A DNA stretch of 6,761 nucleotides from Bacteroidales bacterium (GCA_007120675.1 SKNE01000162.1:1-6761), one strand, 5' to 3'. Counted from the first letter of the stretch, positions 1 through 6,599 are shown. The notes: generated by a model from the letters alone, not told the origin. Numbers and translations: made by a program.

Positions 1-249
1 CAGGCTGTCAAGCATCGCCACAATGGGATCGTCGGCCTCGATGAGCGGCTCCCTGGCTGCTGTGTCCTGCGCATCACCAGGTGGTGGCGGCGGCGCCTGG
101 GCCCATGATGAGGAGTGGCTGCTGACCACCAGCAGCAGGAAGATGAAGGCGTAAGTGAACGGCGAAGGCCTCTTGCTACAACAGGAAGCATCGTTCGGCA
201 AATCACCTCTGATACCGGATATGGCAGAGGAAAGCGATGATTCAGTCAT
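1..249 (-). CDS. Secreted protein, N-terminal part only; possible lytic transglycosylase
   Basis: An open frame of 83 codons begins at the ATG at 249, thirteen bases after the tatA stop, and runs off the left edge without a stop. The product has a long basic n-region (K26, R27), a hydrophobic stretch at about residues 35-43 (FIFLLLVVS), and a plausible signal peptidase site after S-W-A at residue 50, so it is probably exported. A proline run (52-56) and an acidic linker follow, then the segment DDPIVAMLDSL at 73-83. I associate that segment, from memory, with the start of mature Bacteroidetes LysM-containing lytic transglycosylases. The catalytic and LysM domains would lie outside the window, so the function is a guess. 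The n-region is unusually long: the next in-frame ATG is only at residue 79, and a TTG at codon 17 is another possible start. Spacing suggests cotranscription with tatA. That it is a gene is fairly certain; its identity is not. Confidence 0.6.
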   Translation of the reverse strand, partial: MTESSLSSAISGIRGDLPNDASCCSKRPSPFTYAFIFLLLVVSSHSSSWAQAPPPPPGDAQDTAAREPLIEADDPIVAMLDSL

Positions 250-262
250 CCAGCCGGCGGAC

Positions 263-475
263 TTAGTCTCCCTTGGTCTTGTTGTCGATCGACTTCTGGT
301 CTTCCCCCTGGTCATCCGTGTCATCATCCTTCTGTGCGTTTTTAAATTCCTTCATGCCCTTTCCCAGTCCGCGCATCAGCTCGGGAATTTTCCGGCCACC
401 AAAGAGCAGCAGGATGACCAGCAGAATGATGATGATCTCCGTTGGTCCCGGAGAAAAAAGTAGTGTGTGGTTCAT
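263..475 (-). CDS. tatA: Sec-independent (Tat) translocase subunit TatA
   Basis: The product is a 70-residue TatA/Hcf106-family protein, which oligomerises in the inner membrane with TatC to move folded twin-arginine substrates. The architecture is complete: a short periplasmic N-terminus, one membrane helix at about 12-25, the F-G hinge at 25-26, then the amphipathic helix signature with K29-I30-P31-E32-L33 and LGKGM at 37-41, and a short acidic tail (DDDTDD at 50-55). The length is normal for Bacteroidetes TatA. E13 lies at the outer end of the membrane helix; an acidic residue there is typical of TatB and of single TatA/TatB-like proteins, so this subunit may serve both roles. No tatB or tatC is present. 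It follows a 268-base gap with its own probable promoter and is closely followed by a secreted protein. The ATG has no evident Shine-Dalgarno sequence, as is usual in this phylum. Confidence 0.93.
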   Translation of the reverse strand: MNHTLLFSPGPTEIIIILLVILLLFGGRKIPELMRGLGKGMKEFKNAQKDDDTDDQGEDQKSIDNKTKGD

Positions 476-510
476 ATCTGTGGGTTTAACATAACATGGC
501 TTACGCTTTT

Positions 511-548
511 CCCTGAATGCAGGGTCCTTATGACCGGGATAATCCCGG
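511..548 (-). other. Two small hairpins in the tatA leader
   Basis: Two inverted repeats lie between the proposed tatA promoter and its ATG. One is CCGGGAT at 534-540 and ATCCCGG at 542-548 around a single base; the outer five pairs with a small loop would be the folded form. The other is CCCTG at 511-515 and CAGGG at 520-524 with a four-base loop. Neither is followed by a T-run in the direction of tatA, so they do not look like intrinsic terminators. They could stabilise the leader or be incidental. Confidence 0.45.
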
Positions 549-601
549 CAGCTTGCAACTCATCTGCTGCGGTGTGACAATCCCGGCTACCAACAGCTGT
601 A

Positions 602-631
602 CAAATATACACGAATTTTCCTCGCACTAAA
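602..631 (-). promoter_or_regulatory. Probable Bacteroidetes-type promoter for tatA
   Basis: On the minus strand the sequence TATATTTG (609 to 602) matches the Bacteroidetes -7 consensus TAnnTTTG exactly. A TTTA at 631 to 628, 18 bases upstream, resembles the -33 element TTTG with one mismatch. It lies in the noncoding gap downstream of envC and points at tatA, predicting a leader of roughly 120 bases. Its presence suggests that tatA and the gene after it can be transcribed separately from the envC cluster. The call rests on consensus matching alone. Confidence 0.6.
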
Positions 632-743
632 TCACCCGGTGGGCGTAATGGAAAAACCCGGCTGAAGGTGAAGCGCTTCCCCCGGCAAACAGCCCTTTCG
701 AAGGGTTCCAGGAACAAGATGGTTGGTCTTTTCAAGGAAAAAC

Positions 744-1967
744 TTATTGCTGTCGCGCCAGCCAGCGGGAAGGGTTCAGCTTGTTGTTGCCCTGCCAAAT
801 TTCCAGGTGCAGCGATGTCTTGGCCTCCCTGCGGTTGGTTCCCACCACACCGATCTCGTCGCGGGTATTCACCTCCTGGCCGTTTGTCACGAAGACCTCT
901 GCCAGGTTGGAGTAAACGCTCAGGTATTCGCCATGGCGGATGATCACCGCGTAAAAACCGCCTGGTACGCTGATGACGCGCGATACGCGACCATCGAAGA
1001 TGGCCCGGGCCAGTGCCCCTTCGTTGGTGGTGATGTCCACCCCATTGTTTGAGATCATGATCCCCGGCAGCACGGGGTGGGGCTGTTCACCAAACTGGCT
1101 GGTGATAATGCCCCTTTCAAGGGGCCACGGAAGGCTTCCGCGGTTTCCAGCAAAGTTTTCCGAGAGCAGCTGCTCTTCGGGGGTAAGGGCAAACATGTCC
1201 GTTACGATCCGTCCCTCCGCCTCGGCCCTTTCCTGGGCCCTGCGCCTTTCCTCGGCAATGACGCGGCGAATTTCATCCTGCAGCTGCTGCGCTTCACTTT
1301 CCTGCCGGCGAAGTTGTCGCATGAGCTCTTGTTCCCGGGTTTTCAGCCGGTTGACTGCCACCTCCTGGCTGGCCTTTTCCTTGGCCAGGTCGCGCACTTC
1401 GTCCCGCTGCCGGGCCAGCAGGTCCTGCTGCCGGCTCCTTTCAGCCTCCAGCTCGGCAATCTTGGCATCGAGACGTTCCTGTGCCTCAACAATCTCCTGT
1501 GCCTGCTGCCGGCGGTGCTCACCATACTGCTGCATATGGCGCAGACGCAGGTAGGCCTGGTTGAAGCTGGCCGAAGAGAAGAGGAACATCATCCGCTGAT
1601 AGGAGTCCCTGTTGCGGGCCGCGTGCTGTATGAGTTTAGCGTAAGACGCCTTCAGTTCTTCCAGGTCATTCTCCATCTCCCGGACCGAATTGTTCAGGGT
1701 GGTGATGCGCCGGTTGATGAGCCTGATCTCATTCTGGATGGTACCCAGCAGCTGTTCGCGGCGGCTAATCTGGCTGTTGAGCATCACCAGCTGGCTCATG
1801 CTGCTTTCGGTTGTCTGCCTGGTCTCCCTCAGCAGCTGGCTTGTCATGCGTATTTCACGCTCCAGGCTGGCCTTGTTTCTCTCCAGCTCCTCGCGGCTTT
1901 GTGCACCCAGATCGGCGGGAGCAAGCATCAGGAAGACAAGCAATACAACAAACAGTTTCTTTATCAT
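744..1967 (-). CDS. envC: EnvC-like murein hydrolase activator with degenerate LytM domain
   Basis: The 407-residue product has a signal peptide (residues 1-22, ending L-G-A), a long charged coiled coil from about 24 to 250, and a C-terminal LytM/peptidase M23-type domain at about 280-402. This is the EnvC architecture: the coiled coil binds the division machinery and the LytM domain activates periplasmic amidases that split septal peptidoglycan. The domain appears non-catalytic. In the HxGxD motif the histidine is N307 (NNGVD, with D311 kept); in the HxH motif the first histidine is S385 (SLHLE, with H387 kept); and the usual GHL histidine is N354 (YSNL). Loss of zinc ligands is expected of activators rather than endopeptidases. 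Databases often label such proteins peptidoglycan DD-metallopeptidases, which the residues here do not support. The gene starts 17 bases after the DUF4292 stop and ends the cluster. The ATG directly precedes a good signal peptide, so the start is secure. Confidence 0.9.
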   Translation of the reverse strand: MIKKLFVVLLVFLMLAPADLGAQSREELERNKASLEREIRMTSQLLRETRQTTESSMSQLVMLNSQISRREQLLGTIQNEIRLINRRITTLNNSVREMENDLEELKASYAKLIQHAARNRDSYQRMMFLFSSASFNQAYLRLRHMQQYGEHRRQQAQEIVEAQERLDAKIAELEAERSRQQDLLARQRDEVRDLAKEKASQEVAVNRLKTREQELMRQLRRQESEAQQLQDEIRRVIAEERRRAQERAEAEGRIVTDMFALTPEEQLLSENFAGNRGSLPWPLERGIITSQFGEQPHPVLPGIMISNNGVDITTNEGALARAIFDGRVSRVISVPGGFYAVIIRHGEYLSVYSNLAEVFVTNGQEVNTRDEIGVVGTNRREAKTSLHLEIWQGNNKLNPSRWLARQQ

Positions 1968-1984
1968 TTGTGCCGTGATGTTTC

Positions 1985-2782
1985 TTAGTTGATCCGCCGA
2001 TAACGGTCCGGAACCGAAAAATGCATGGACGCCGGTTCATCGATGCTTGTGCGGGTGTAGCGCAGGCTCAGCTCTGCCCGTGTGCCGGGCTCAATCATGA
2101 CGACCGACAATTCGCCGGGTACCGCTTGTCCGTTCACCTGGTTGAAGCTGTCGTACCGGGTGCGCATGCTCCTTCGCGTATTGGGGTCGTATAAAAGGTT
2201 TTCGGTGATGCGGTGTGTGTCGGGACTGAGCCACAGGTTCTGCTGGAACGATTGTTCCGGTCCGGCCATGGCGCGCCGGGACGGGTGTTGCAGCAACAAT
2301 TGGTCCCTGTCGTGCGACAGGCGAAAATCATCCTGGCTGAAGTGTTCAAAATCGTTTCCCACCAGCATGCTCTGCAACATATGGAAATCCAATTGTGTGT
2401 TCAGGATGCTGTTGACATAAGCCATGTCCCCCTCAAAATAGGTGCCCTCCAGGCGGTTGATGAGCTGTACCTTGTCGGGTGTGATGAGCAACCTGGCCAT
2501 CTCGATGCCAAGCAGGGGGGAGACGGACACAAAGATGGCTGAATCTTTTCGGATGCGGATGTTGCCGCTGACACTAAATGTGCTGTTATCGATGGTGGCC
2601 ACACCAGAGAACCGGGTGGAAAAAAAATCGAAGCTGGTCTCGCTGTTTCTCATGGCCTCCAGTGTGGCGGATACCGGGATGGCGGGTTCTTCCCGATCCG
2701 GGGTCACCGCCTCCCTCAGGGGGCCACAGGCCGCCATGGAGGCAGCCACCAGGATGATCAGTAAGCGTGTTTTTCCGTGCAC
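1985..2782 (-). CDS. DUF4292 lipoprotein (LolA/LolB-like fold suspected)
   Basis: The 265-residue product begins with a lipoprotein signal: basic n-region (K4, R6), hydrophobic core LLIILVAAS at 7-15, and lipobox M-A-A-C with C19 as the acylated residue. The body matches what I know of DUF4292, a Bacteroidetes family: a beta-rich segment with IRIRKDSAIFVSVSP (75-89), then GIEMARLLITPDKV and INRLEGTYFEGD, and a later tract of short strands. I recall the family as related to the LolA/LolB lipoprotein carriers, which would fit an outer-membrane role, but its function is not established and that link is from memory. The start is GTG at 2782, twelve bases after the TPR gene stop. No ATG lies between that stop and the signal peptide; ATT at 2788 is the only other start-like codon. 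The frame is the same as the TPR gene, separated only by TAA. The spacing implies cotranscription with envC downstream. Confidence 0.87.
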   Translation of the reverse strand: MHGKTRLLIILVAASMAACGPLREAVTPDREEPAIPVSATLEAMRNSETSFDFFSTRFSGVATIDNSTFSVSGNIRIRKDSAIFVSVSPLLGIEMARLLITPDKVQLINRLEGTYFEGDMAYVNSILNTQLDFHMLQSMLVGNDFEHFSQDDFRLSHDRDQLLLQHPSRRAMAGPEQSFQQNLWLSPDTHRITENLLYDPNTRRSMRTRYDSFNQVNGQAVPGELSVVMIEPGTRAELSLRYTRTSIDEPASMHFSVPDRYRRIN

Positions 2783-2794
2783 GACAATATGGAT

Positions 2795-4621
2795 TTATTC
2801 ATACAACGTGCGATCCCTGATTTTCTTGTGGAGCAGGTCAGATCCCCCACCCGCCTGGTCCGCTTTTTCCCAGTAGAGGATGGCTTCCTGGCGATCGCCC
2901 AGCTGATAAAGCACATCCCCAAAGTGCTCCAGCACAGCCCCGCTGGCTTCTTCGGCAAGCGCTATGGAACGAGCGATCCACTTCTTGGCCTCCTCAAAGT
3001 CACCCATCTGGTAATGGATCCAGCCGAAGGTGTCCAGGAAGGCGACGTTCTCCGGGTCCAGCTCCAGGGAGCGTTCTGACATCCGCAGGGCGTCGTCCAG
3101 GCGTTCCCGGCGCAGTGCCAGGTGGTAGCTATAGTTGTTCAGGGCCGTGGCGTTGTCGGGGTTAAGTTCCAGCGCCTGCTGGTAATAGCTGTCGGAATGG
3201 CTGTGATGGCCAAGGAAATAGTAAGTGTCGCCCAGCATGGTAAGAAAATCCTGCTGCAGATCTTCGTCCGCCACCGCCAGCATCAGTCCGTATTCCAGCG
3301 AAGAAGCCGCGGCCTCATAATCCTCCAGCTGCATATTGGCTAGTCCGTTAAACAGGAAAAGGATTGGCTGCTCAAAGAAGTATTCCAGGGCCATGTCGGA
3401 GTGTTCAAGCATCCCCTGGAAGTCCTGCAGCCGGAGATCCAGGCTAAGGACCTGCTGCCAGACGCTGAGGCTTGACGGATCCAGGCGCGCTCCCTCCAGG
3501 TAATTGTCGCGAGCCAGCTCAAACTGACCATCCCTGTAAAGGAGGTCGCCATAAACCAGGTAGGCCTCTGCCTCGCCGGGGTGAACCTCAAGCAGGATGC
3601 GCGACAGCTCCACGGCGTGCGATAGGTAGACAGGCTCTGCATCAGACCAGCGCATATAGGAAAAAATGACGCGCGCCTTGCTTTCAATGCCCATTTCCGG
3701 GGACAAGAACGCCTCCTTCAGGTATTCATAAGCTGTTTCAGGATCATCGACGTGGTTGTGGTAGTCGGCCAGCAGCAGGCGGGCCATGTAGCTATCCGGG
3801 TCAAAAGTCAGGATTTGCTCATAGGTGTCGCGGGCCTTCTCCGGCTGCCCAATCTCCATGTACAGGTCACCCAGCAGCTCGTAAAACATGCTCTCTTCCG
3901 GGAAAAAGCGGATGATCTTTTCTGCTTCCTTTATGGCTTCATCATAGCGCTGCTGGTTAACGAGGATCTGCTGTTTCTGAAGGCTTATCTCCCTTGAAAA
4001 GCCCACGAGGCTTTCAAGGTGTCTGAGCACATTAAGCGCATGCGTGTACTGTTCGTTGTGCAGGTAAGCGCTCACCAGGCTGCGGTGATACTCCACGTTG
4101 TCCGGCTCGCTTTGTGCCAGGTGCTCATAGACGGCAATGGCACCCTCTATGTTGTCATTCAGGATATGGATATCGGCCAGGAGCATGTGGTACTCGTGGT
4201 TACCCGGGTCAATCTGCAGTGCCTTGTCCAGGAAGGCCCTGGCATCGCGCAGCTCCCTGAAGCCGGCATGGATTTTTGCGAGCTTGTAGAAGGCGGCATC
4301 ATTACCCGGGTCTTTCTCTGATGCCTCCTGGAAAAGGCTGATGGCGCGACTCGTGTTCCCAGCCATGTTTTGCCGGATCCCCTCTATGAGCAGTGCCGTG
4401 CTTTCCAGACGGTCTGCTTCTGACACCTCTTTTTGTTCATGCATTTTGTTTTCACCTGGCATAGGAGAAACAGCAACGTGCTCCCTGGCGCTGCCGCAGG
4501 ATGCCAGCAGCAAAAGCAGCGAGAGCGCGACAAGCTGCGGCGGGATGGATCGCCAGCCAGTGTTGCCCCTGATACCTGTCGGTGTCCACCGCATAAAGGG
4601 ATGTGTGATTTTCTTTATCAT
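2795..4621 (-). CDS. TPR-repeat lipoprotein
   Basis: The 608-residue product is a lipoprotein made almost wholly of tetratricopeptide repeats. The hydrophobic core VALSLLLLLA leads to a lipobox L-A-S-C with C42 as the lipidated residue. From about 72 to 593 there are roughly 11-13 TPR units of 34 residues. The clearest start at about 108, 142, 244, 352, 458, 492, 526 and 560, with the usual small/aromatic pattern and D-P at repeat ends (LQIDPG, LELNPD, LELDPE). The middle (about 285-345 and 386-450) is more diverged. TPR arrays bind proteins, so a scaffold in envelope assembly is likely, but no partner can be read from the sequence. The 34-residue n-region before the core is long; ATG at codon 10 (4594) is an alternative. 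The ATG at 4621 is preceded by an AGAAAGG-like ribosome site about nine bases upstream, which favours it. The gene lies 103 bases after dut and 12 before the DUF4292 gene. Confidence 0.88.
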   Translation of the reverse strand: MIKKITHPFMRWTPTGIRGNTGWRSIPPQLVALSLLLLLASCGSAREHVAVSPMPGENKMHEQKEVSEADRLESTALLIEGIRQNMAGNTSRAISLFQEASEKDPGNDAAFYKLAKIHAGFRELRDARAFLDKALQIDPGNHEYHMLLADIHILNDNIEGAIAVYEHLAQSEPDNVEYHRSLVSAYLHNEQYTHALNVLRHLESLVGFSREISLQKQQILVNQQRYDEAIKEAEKIIRFFPEESMFYELLGDLYMEIGQPEKARDTYEQILTFDPDSYMARLLLADYHNHVDDPETAYEYLKEAFLSPEMGIESKARVIFSYMRWSDAEPVYLSHAVELSRILLEVHPGEAEAYLVYGDLLYRDGQFELARDNYLEGARLDPSSLSVWQQVLSLDLRLQDFQGMLEHSDMALEYFFEQPILFLFNGLANMQLEDYEAAASSLEYGLMLAVADEDLQQDFLTMLGDTYYFLGHHSHSDSYYQQALELNPDNATALNNYSYHLALRRERLDDALRMSERSLELDPENVAFLDTFGWIHYQMGDFEEAKKWIARSIALAEEASGAVLEHFGDVLYQLGDRQEAILYWEKADQAGGGSDLLHKKIRDRTLYE

Positions 4622-4681
4622 TGTATGCTTGCCTTTCTTTGTAATTCCTTTCCGGCAGGTGTTCCATCACTAGCTTTGCCC

Positions 4682-4697
4682 CCTGGTGAATACCAGG
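4682..4697 (-). other. Hairpin in the dut-TPR gene gap
   Basis: A perfect six-pair inverted repeat, CCTGGT at 4682-4687 and ACCAGG at 4692-4697 with a four-base loop, lies 28 bases after the dut stop. In the direction of transcription it is followed by GGGCAAAGC, not a T-run, so it is not a standard intrinsic terminator. It may mark an mRNA processing or stability boundary inside the cluster. This is the only gap longer than 17 bases among these five genes. Confidence 0.5.
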
Positions 4698-4724
4698 TTG
4701 CCCCGCCGGAGTCTTTGTTTTGAA

Positions 4725-5162
4725 TCAGCTGGTCCCGGTGTGTCCAAACCCCCCACTGCCACGGCTGGTGTCGTTCAGCCGGTCTGTTGGCACCAGTTGG
4801 CCCCTTTCGTGGCGGGCGATAACCATTTGTGCGATGCGATCGCCGTGGTGGATGGTGTATTTCTCCTGGCCCAGGTTCACGAGGATCACCTTGATCTCTC
4901 CGCGGTAGTCGGCATCGATGGTTCCCGGGGTGTTGAGTACGGTGATGCCGTGCTTGGCTGCCAATCCGCTGCGGGGCCTGACCTGCGCCTCGTATCCGGC
5001 CGGCAGCTCAATGTGCAGACCGGTGCCCACAAGGGCCCTTTCCAATGGCTTGAGCAGCAGGGGCTCACTGAGCATGGCCTGCAGGTCCATGCCGGCTGAA
5101 AGGGCCGTTTTATACTCCGGCAGTGGGTTGCCGGAATGATTAACGATTTTGATGTCTACCAT
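4725..5162 (-). CDS. dut: dUTP diphosphatase (dUTPase)
   Basis: The enzyme hydrolyses dUTP to dUMP and pyrophosphate, keeping uracil out of DNA and supplying the precursor of dTMP; it acts in the cytoplasm as a homotrimer. All five trimeric dUTPase motifs are present, numbered from the start chosen here: motif 1 AGMDLQA at 23-29; motif 2 PRSGLA at 63-68; motif 3 GTIDADYRG at 80-88, with D83 as the expected catalytic base and Y86 as the uracil-stacking residue; motif 4 GDRIAQ at 107-112; and motif 5 RGSGGFGHTG at 134-143, including the aromatic residue of the mobile C-terminal arm. The length of 145 residues is normal. I chose ATG at 5162, giving MVDIKIVN, the usual family N-terminus. A longer frame opens at 5198 and overlaps the upstream gene by 35 bases; its twelve extra residues have no family counterpart. 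The start lies one base after the serine hydrolase stop, implying translational coupling. Confidence 0.95.
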   Translation of the reverse strand: MVDIKIVNHSGNPLPEYKTALSAGMDLQAMLSEPLLLKPLERALVGTGLHIELPAGYEAQVRPRSGLAAKHGITVLNTPGTIDADYRGEIKVILVNLGQEKYTIHHGDRIAQMVIARHERGQLVPTDRLNDTSRGSGGFGHTGTS

Positions 5163-5163
5163 A

Positions 5164-6468
5164 TTATTGCCTGGTCTGATCTTTTGACCCGCCACCAATC
5201 ACCTCGTACTCTGACGCATCCTCCCGTGTGATGTCGGAGGGGTCATCGAGGATCTCCTGCATGAAGAGAATGTTTTGGAGTCCTTCCACCAGTCGTGTGA
5301 TGTCGCGGCTGTTGTTGTTGAGGAGTATGAGGGTGGCGTCTTCTTCGACGAAGCGTTTGAGTGAAGTGCGGAATCCGTTCCAGCGTCCCGGGTGGTGAAC
5401 CACGTGCTGGCCCATGAATTGCTGTATCCTCCAGCCCATCCCGTAGCGCACCGGGCGTTGATGGTTTCCCACGAGGGTGTGGGCAAACGCCTCCGCCCAT
5501 CTTTCTTCGGGTAGCAGCCTGTTGGCCGCAATGGCCCTGTCCCACAGGAACAAGTCGTGTACGTTGGAATAGATGCCCTTATCGCCCATCACCCCGTCGT
5601 GCAGCACGTCAGGTATCACAATGTGTCCCCGGCCCCAGCGCCGAAACCCGTAGGCCCTGTCGGTGGTCATTTCCCCGGGGCGGCGGGGGTTGTAAACAAA
5701 GGTGTTTTCCATGCCCAGCGGGGCGAAGATTTCATGGTGCATGAAGTCAGCAAACGGTTGTCCGCTCACCCGCTCAATAAGCAGTCCCAGGAAGGCATAA
5801 CCGGTGTTGGAGTAGGCAAACCGCCTGCCCGGCCAGAAATCCAGCGGACGGGGATGGCGGATGAACAGATCCAGCATGTCCTCGTTGCTTGGGGGCAGCT
5901 CCTCTTTCCAGTACCTTTCCACCAGCCACATATAGTTTTGCAATCCGGAGGTGTGGGTCAGCAGCATCCTGATGGTGATTTGCTCGTAGGGAAACTCAGG
6001 GATGTGGTCTGCCACGGCATCGTCGATATCCAGCAGGCCCTGTTCTTGAAGCATCAGAACGGCGGTAGCCGTGAATGTTTTGCTGATGCTTGCCAGCTGG
6101 AAGGGCGTTTCCGGCCTTAGGGGGGTGCGATGGCGGAAGTCGGCCACGCCGAAACTTCTGCTGAAGATGATCTCTCCCCTGCGGGCCAGCAGCACGCTGC
6201 CGTTAAAGTGTTGTGAGAGGAGGTATTTTGTGATGGTGTCGCGGTAAAAGTACAGGTCGTCGTCAGAGAAGAGGGGGGCTGGTTCCGTATGGATGGATGG
6301 GGGCTCGTGGACCTGGTGCTCACTGACCAGTCCGGACTGTGCAATGAACGCCACCATGCCCAGTGAGAGCAGCAGGAAGCTGATGTTTCCGACGAAGCCA
6401 GGCCGGGGCTTCTGATGATTGGCTAATCGAAAAAAATCCAGGGCCTTTTTTATAAGGGGTTGCAACAT
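5164..6468 (-). CDS. Membrane-anchored serine hydrolase, beta-lactamase/PBP4*-like family
   Basis: The 434-residue product belongs to the class C beta-lactamase-related serine hydrolases (Pfam Beta-lactamase, PF00144). A basic N-terminus (about 1-25) is followed by one hydrophobic segment (NISFLLLSLGMVAFIAQSG, 28-46), either a membrane anchor or an uncleaved signal, so the catalytic domain should lie in the periplasm. All three active-site elements are present: S127-I-S-K130 (SxxK nucleophile and general base), Y219-S-N221 (YxN), and H359-P-G361 in the place of the KTG/HxG motif. The family also shows here the conserved MLLTHTSGL (168-176). Members include esterases, D-aminopeptidases, peptidoglycan-acting enzymes and few true beta-lactamases, so the substrate cannot be named and resistance should not be assumed. 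The last 25 residues are polar with no added domain. It is first in the cluster and ends one base before dut. The ATG at 6468 lacks an obvious ribosome site. Confidence 0.88.
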   Translation of the reverse strand: MLQPLIKKALDFFRLANHQKPRPGFVGNISFLLLSLGMVAFIAQSGLVSEHQVHEPPSIHTEPAPLFSDDDLYFYRDTITKYLLSQHFNGSVLLARRGEIIFSRSFGVADFRHRTPLRPETPFQLASISKTFTATAVLMLQEQGLLDIDDAVADHIPEFPYEQITIRMLLTHTSGLQNYMWLVERYWKEELPPSNEDMLDLFIRHPRPLDFWPGRRFAYSNTGYAFLGLLIERVSGQPFADFMHHEIFAPLGMENTFVYNPRRPGEMTTDRAYGFRRWGRGHIVIPDVLHDGVMGDKGIYSNVHDLFLWDRAIAANRLLPEERWAEAFAHTLVGNHQRPVRYGMGWRIQQFMGQHVVHHPGRWNGFRTSLKRFVEEDATLILLNNNSRDITRLVEGLQNILFMQEILDDPSDITREDASEYEVIGGGSKDQTRQ

Positions 6469-6487
6469 GACAGGGTCATTAAAGCAG

Positions 6488-6495
6488 CAAAATTA
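6488..6495 (-). promoter_or_regulatory. Possible -7 element for the serine hydrolase-dut cluster
   Basis: On the minus strand TAATTTTG matches the Bacteroidetes -7 consensus TAnnTTTG exactly and sits 19 bases before the serine hydrolase ATG. A start site a few bases downstream would give a leader of only about 10-15 bases, short but possible. I see no convincing TTTG at the -33 position; the region there contains a loose inverted repeat (ATGTAT at 6502-6507, ATACCAT at 6513-6519). It is the best candidate in this gap for the leftward promoter, but an A/T-rich region can give such matches by chance. Confidence 0.4.
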
Positions 6496-6552
6496 GGAAA
6501 AATGTATGAGCTATACCATTTTAGGGGCTTCATTGCTGTTCGTTAAGGCCTG

Positions 6553-6568
6553 ATTTTTTTAAAAAAAT
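6553..6568. repeat. Perfect 16-base A/T palindrome
   Basis: An A, seven T, seven A and a T form a perfect palindrome between the divergent tRNA and serine hydrolase genes. With no loop it will not form a useful RNA hairpin; adjoining A-tracts of this kind can bend DNA or stimulate promoters as UP-like elements. It ends four bases before the proposed -33 element of the tRNA promoter. Confidence 0.6.
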
Positions 6569-6571
6569 GGC

Positions 6572-6599
6572 TTGCGGAGCATTTTTTTTCTTATTTTTG
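6572..6599 (+). promoter_or_regulatory. Probable promoter for tRNA-Asn
   Basis: TATTTTTG at 6592-6599 matches the Bacteroidetes -7 consensus TAnnTTTG exactly, and TTG at 6572-6574, 17 bases upstream, is a partial -33 element. A-tracts lie just upstream (6554-6567). The predicted start near 6604-6607 would place the first leader hairpin at the very 5' end of the transcript. T-rich sequence raises the chance of accidental matches, but position and direction fit. Confidence 0.5.

Noticed and set aside
693..705. Inverted repeat CCCTT/AAGGG downstream of envC as a terminator
   Set aside because: The stem is only five pairs with a three-base loop and is followed by CTGTTTG, not a T-run. No clear terminator is visible in this gap.
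472..798. A 108-codon minus-strand frame covering the envC-tatA gap
   Set aside because: It overlaps the 3' end of envC in another frame, has no recognisable domain or signal, and crosses a probable promoter and two hairpins. It is most likely an accidental open frame.
1077..1988. A 303-codon plus-strand frame opposite envC
   Set aside because: It is the antisense shadow of a coiled-coil gene rich in Arg, Gln and Glu codons, which leaves few stops on the other strand. The protein has no recognisable feature, whereas the opposite strand encodes a clear EnvC.
5557..6120. A 187-codon plus-strand frame opposite the serine hydrolase
   Set aside because: The opposite strand carries a hydrolase with all catalytic motifs across the same span; the plus-strand product shows no domain or plausible composition.
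5164..6468. Reading the serine hydrolase as an antibiotic-resistance beta-lactamase
   Set aside because: The SxxK/YxN/HxG motifs define a broad family with many esterases and peptidases. Nothing in the sequence or surroundings points to resistance.
6450..6479. A nine-codon upstream frame overlapping the serine hydrolase start
   Set aside because: It begins only about three bases after the predicted transcript start and has no run of regulatory codons, so a leader-peptide role is not supported.
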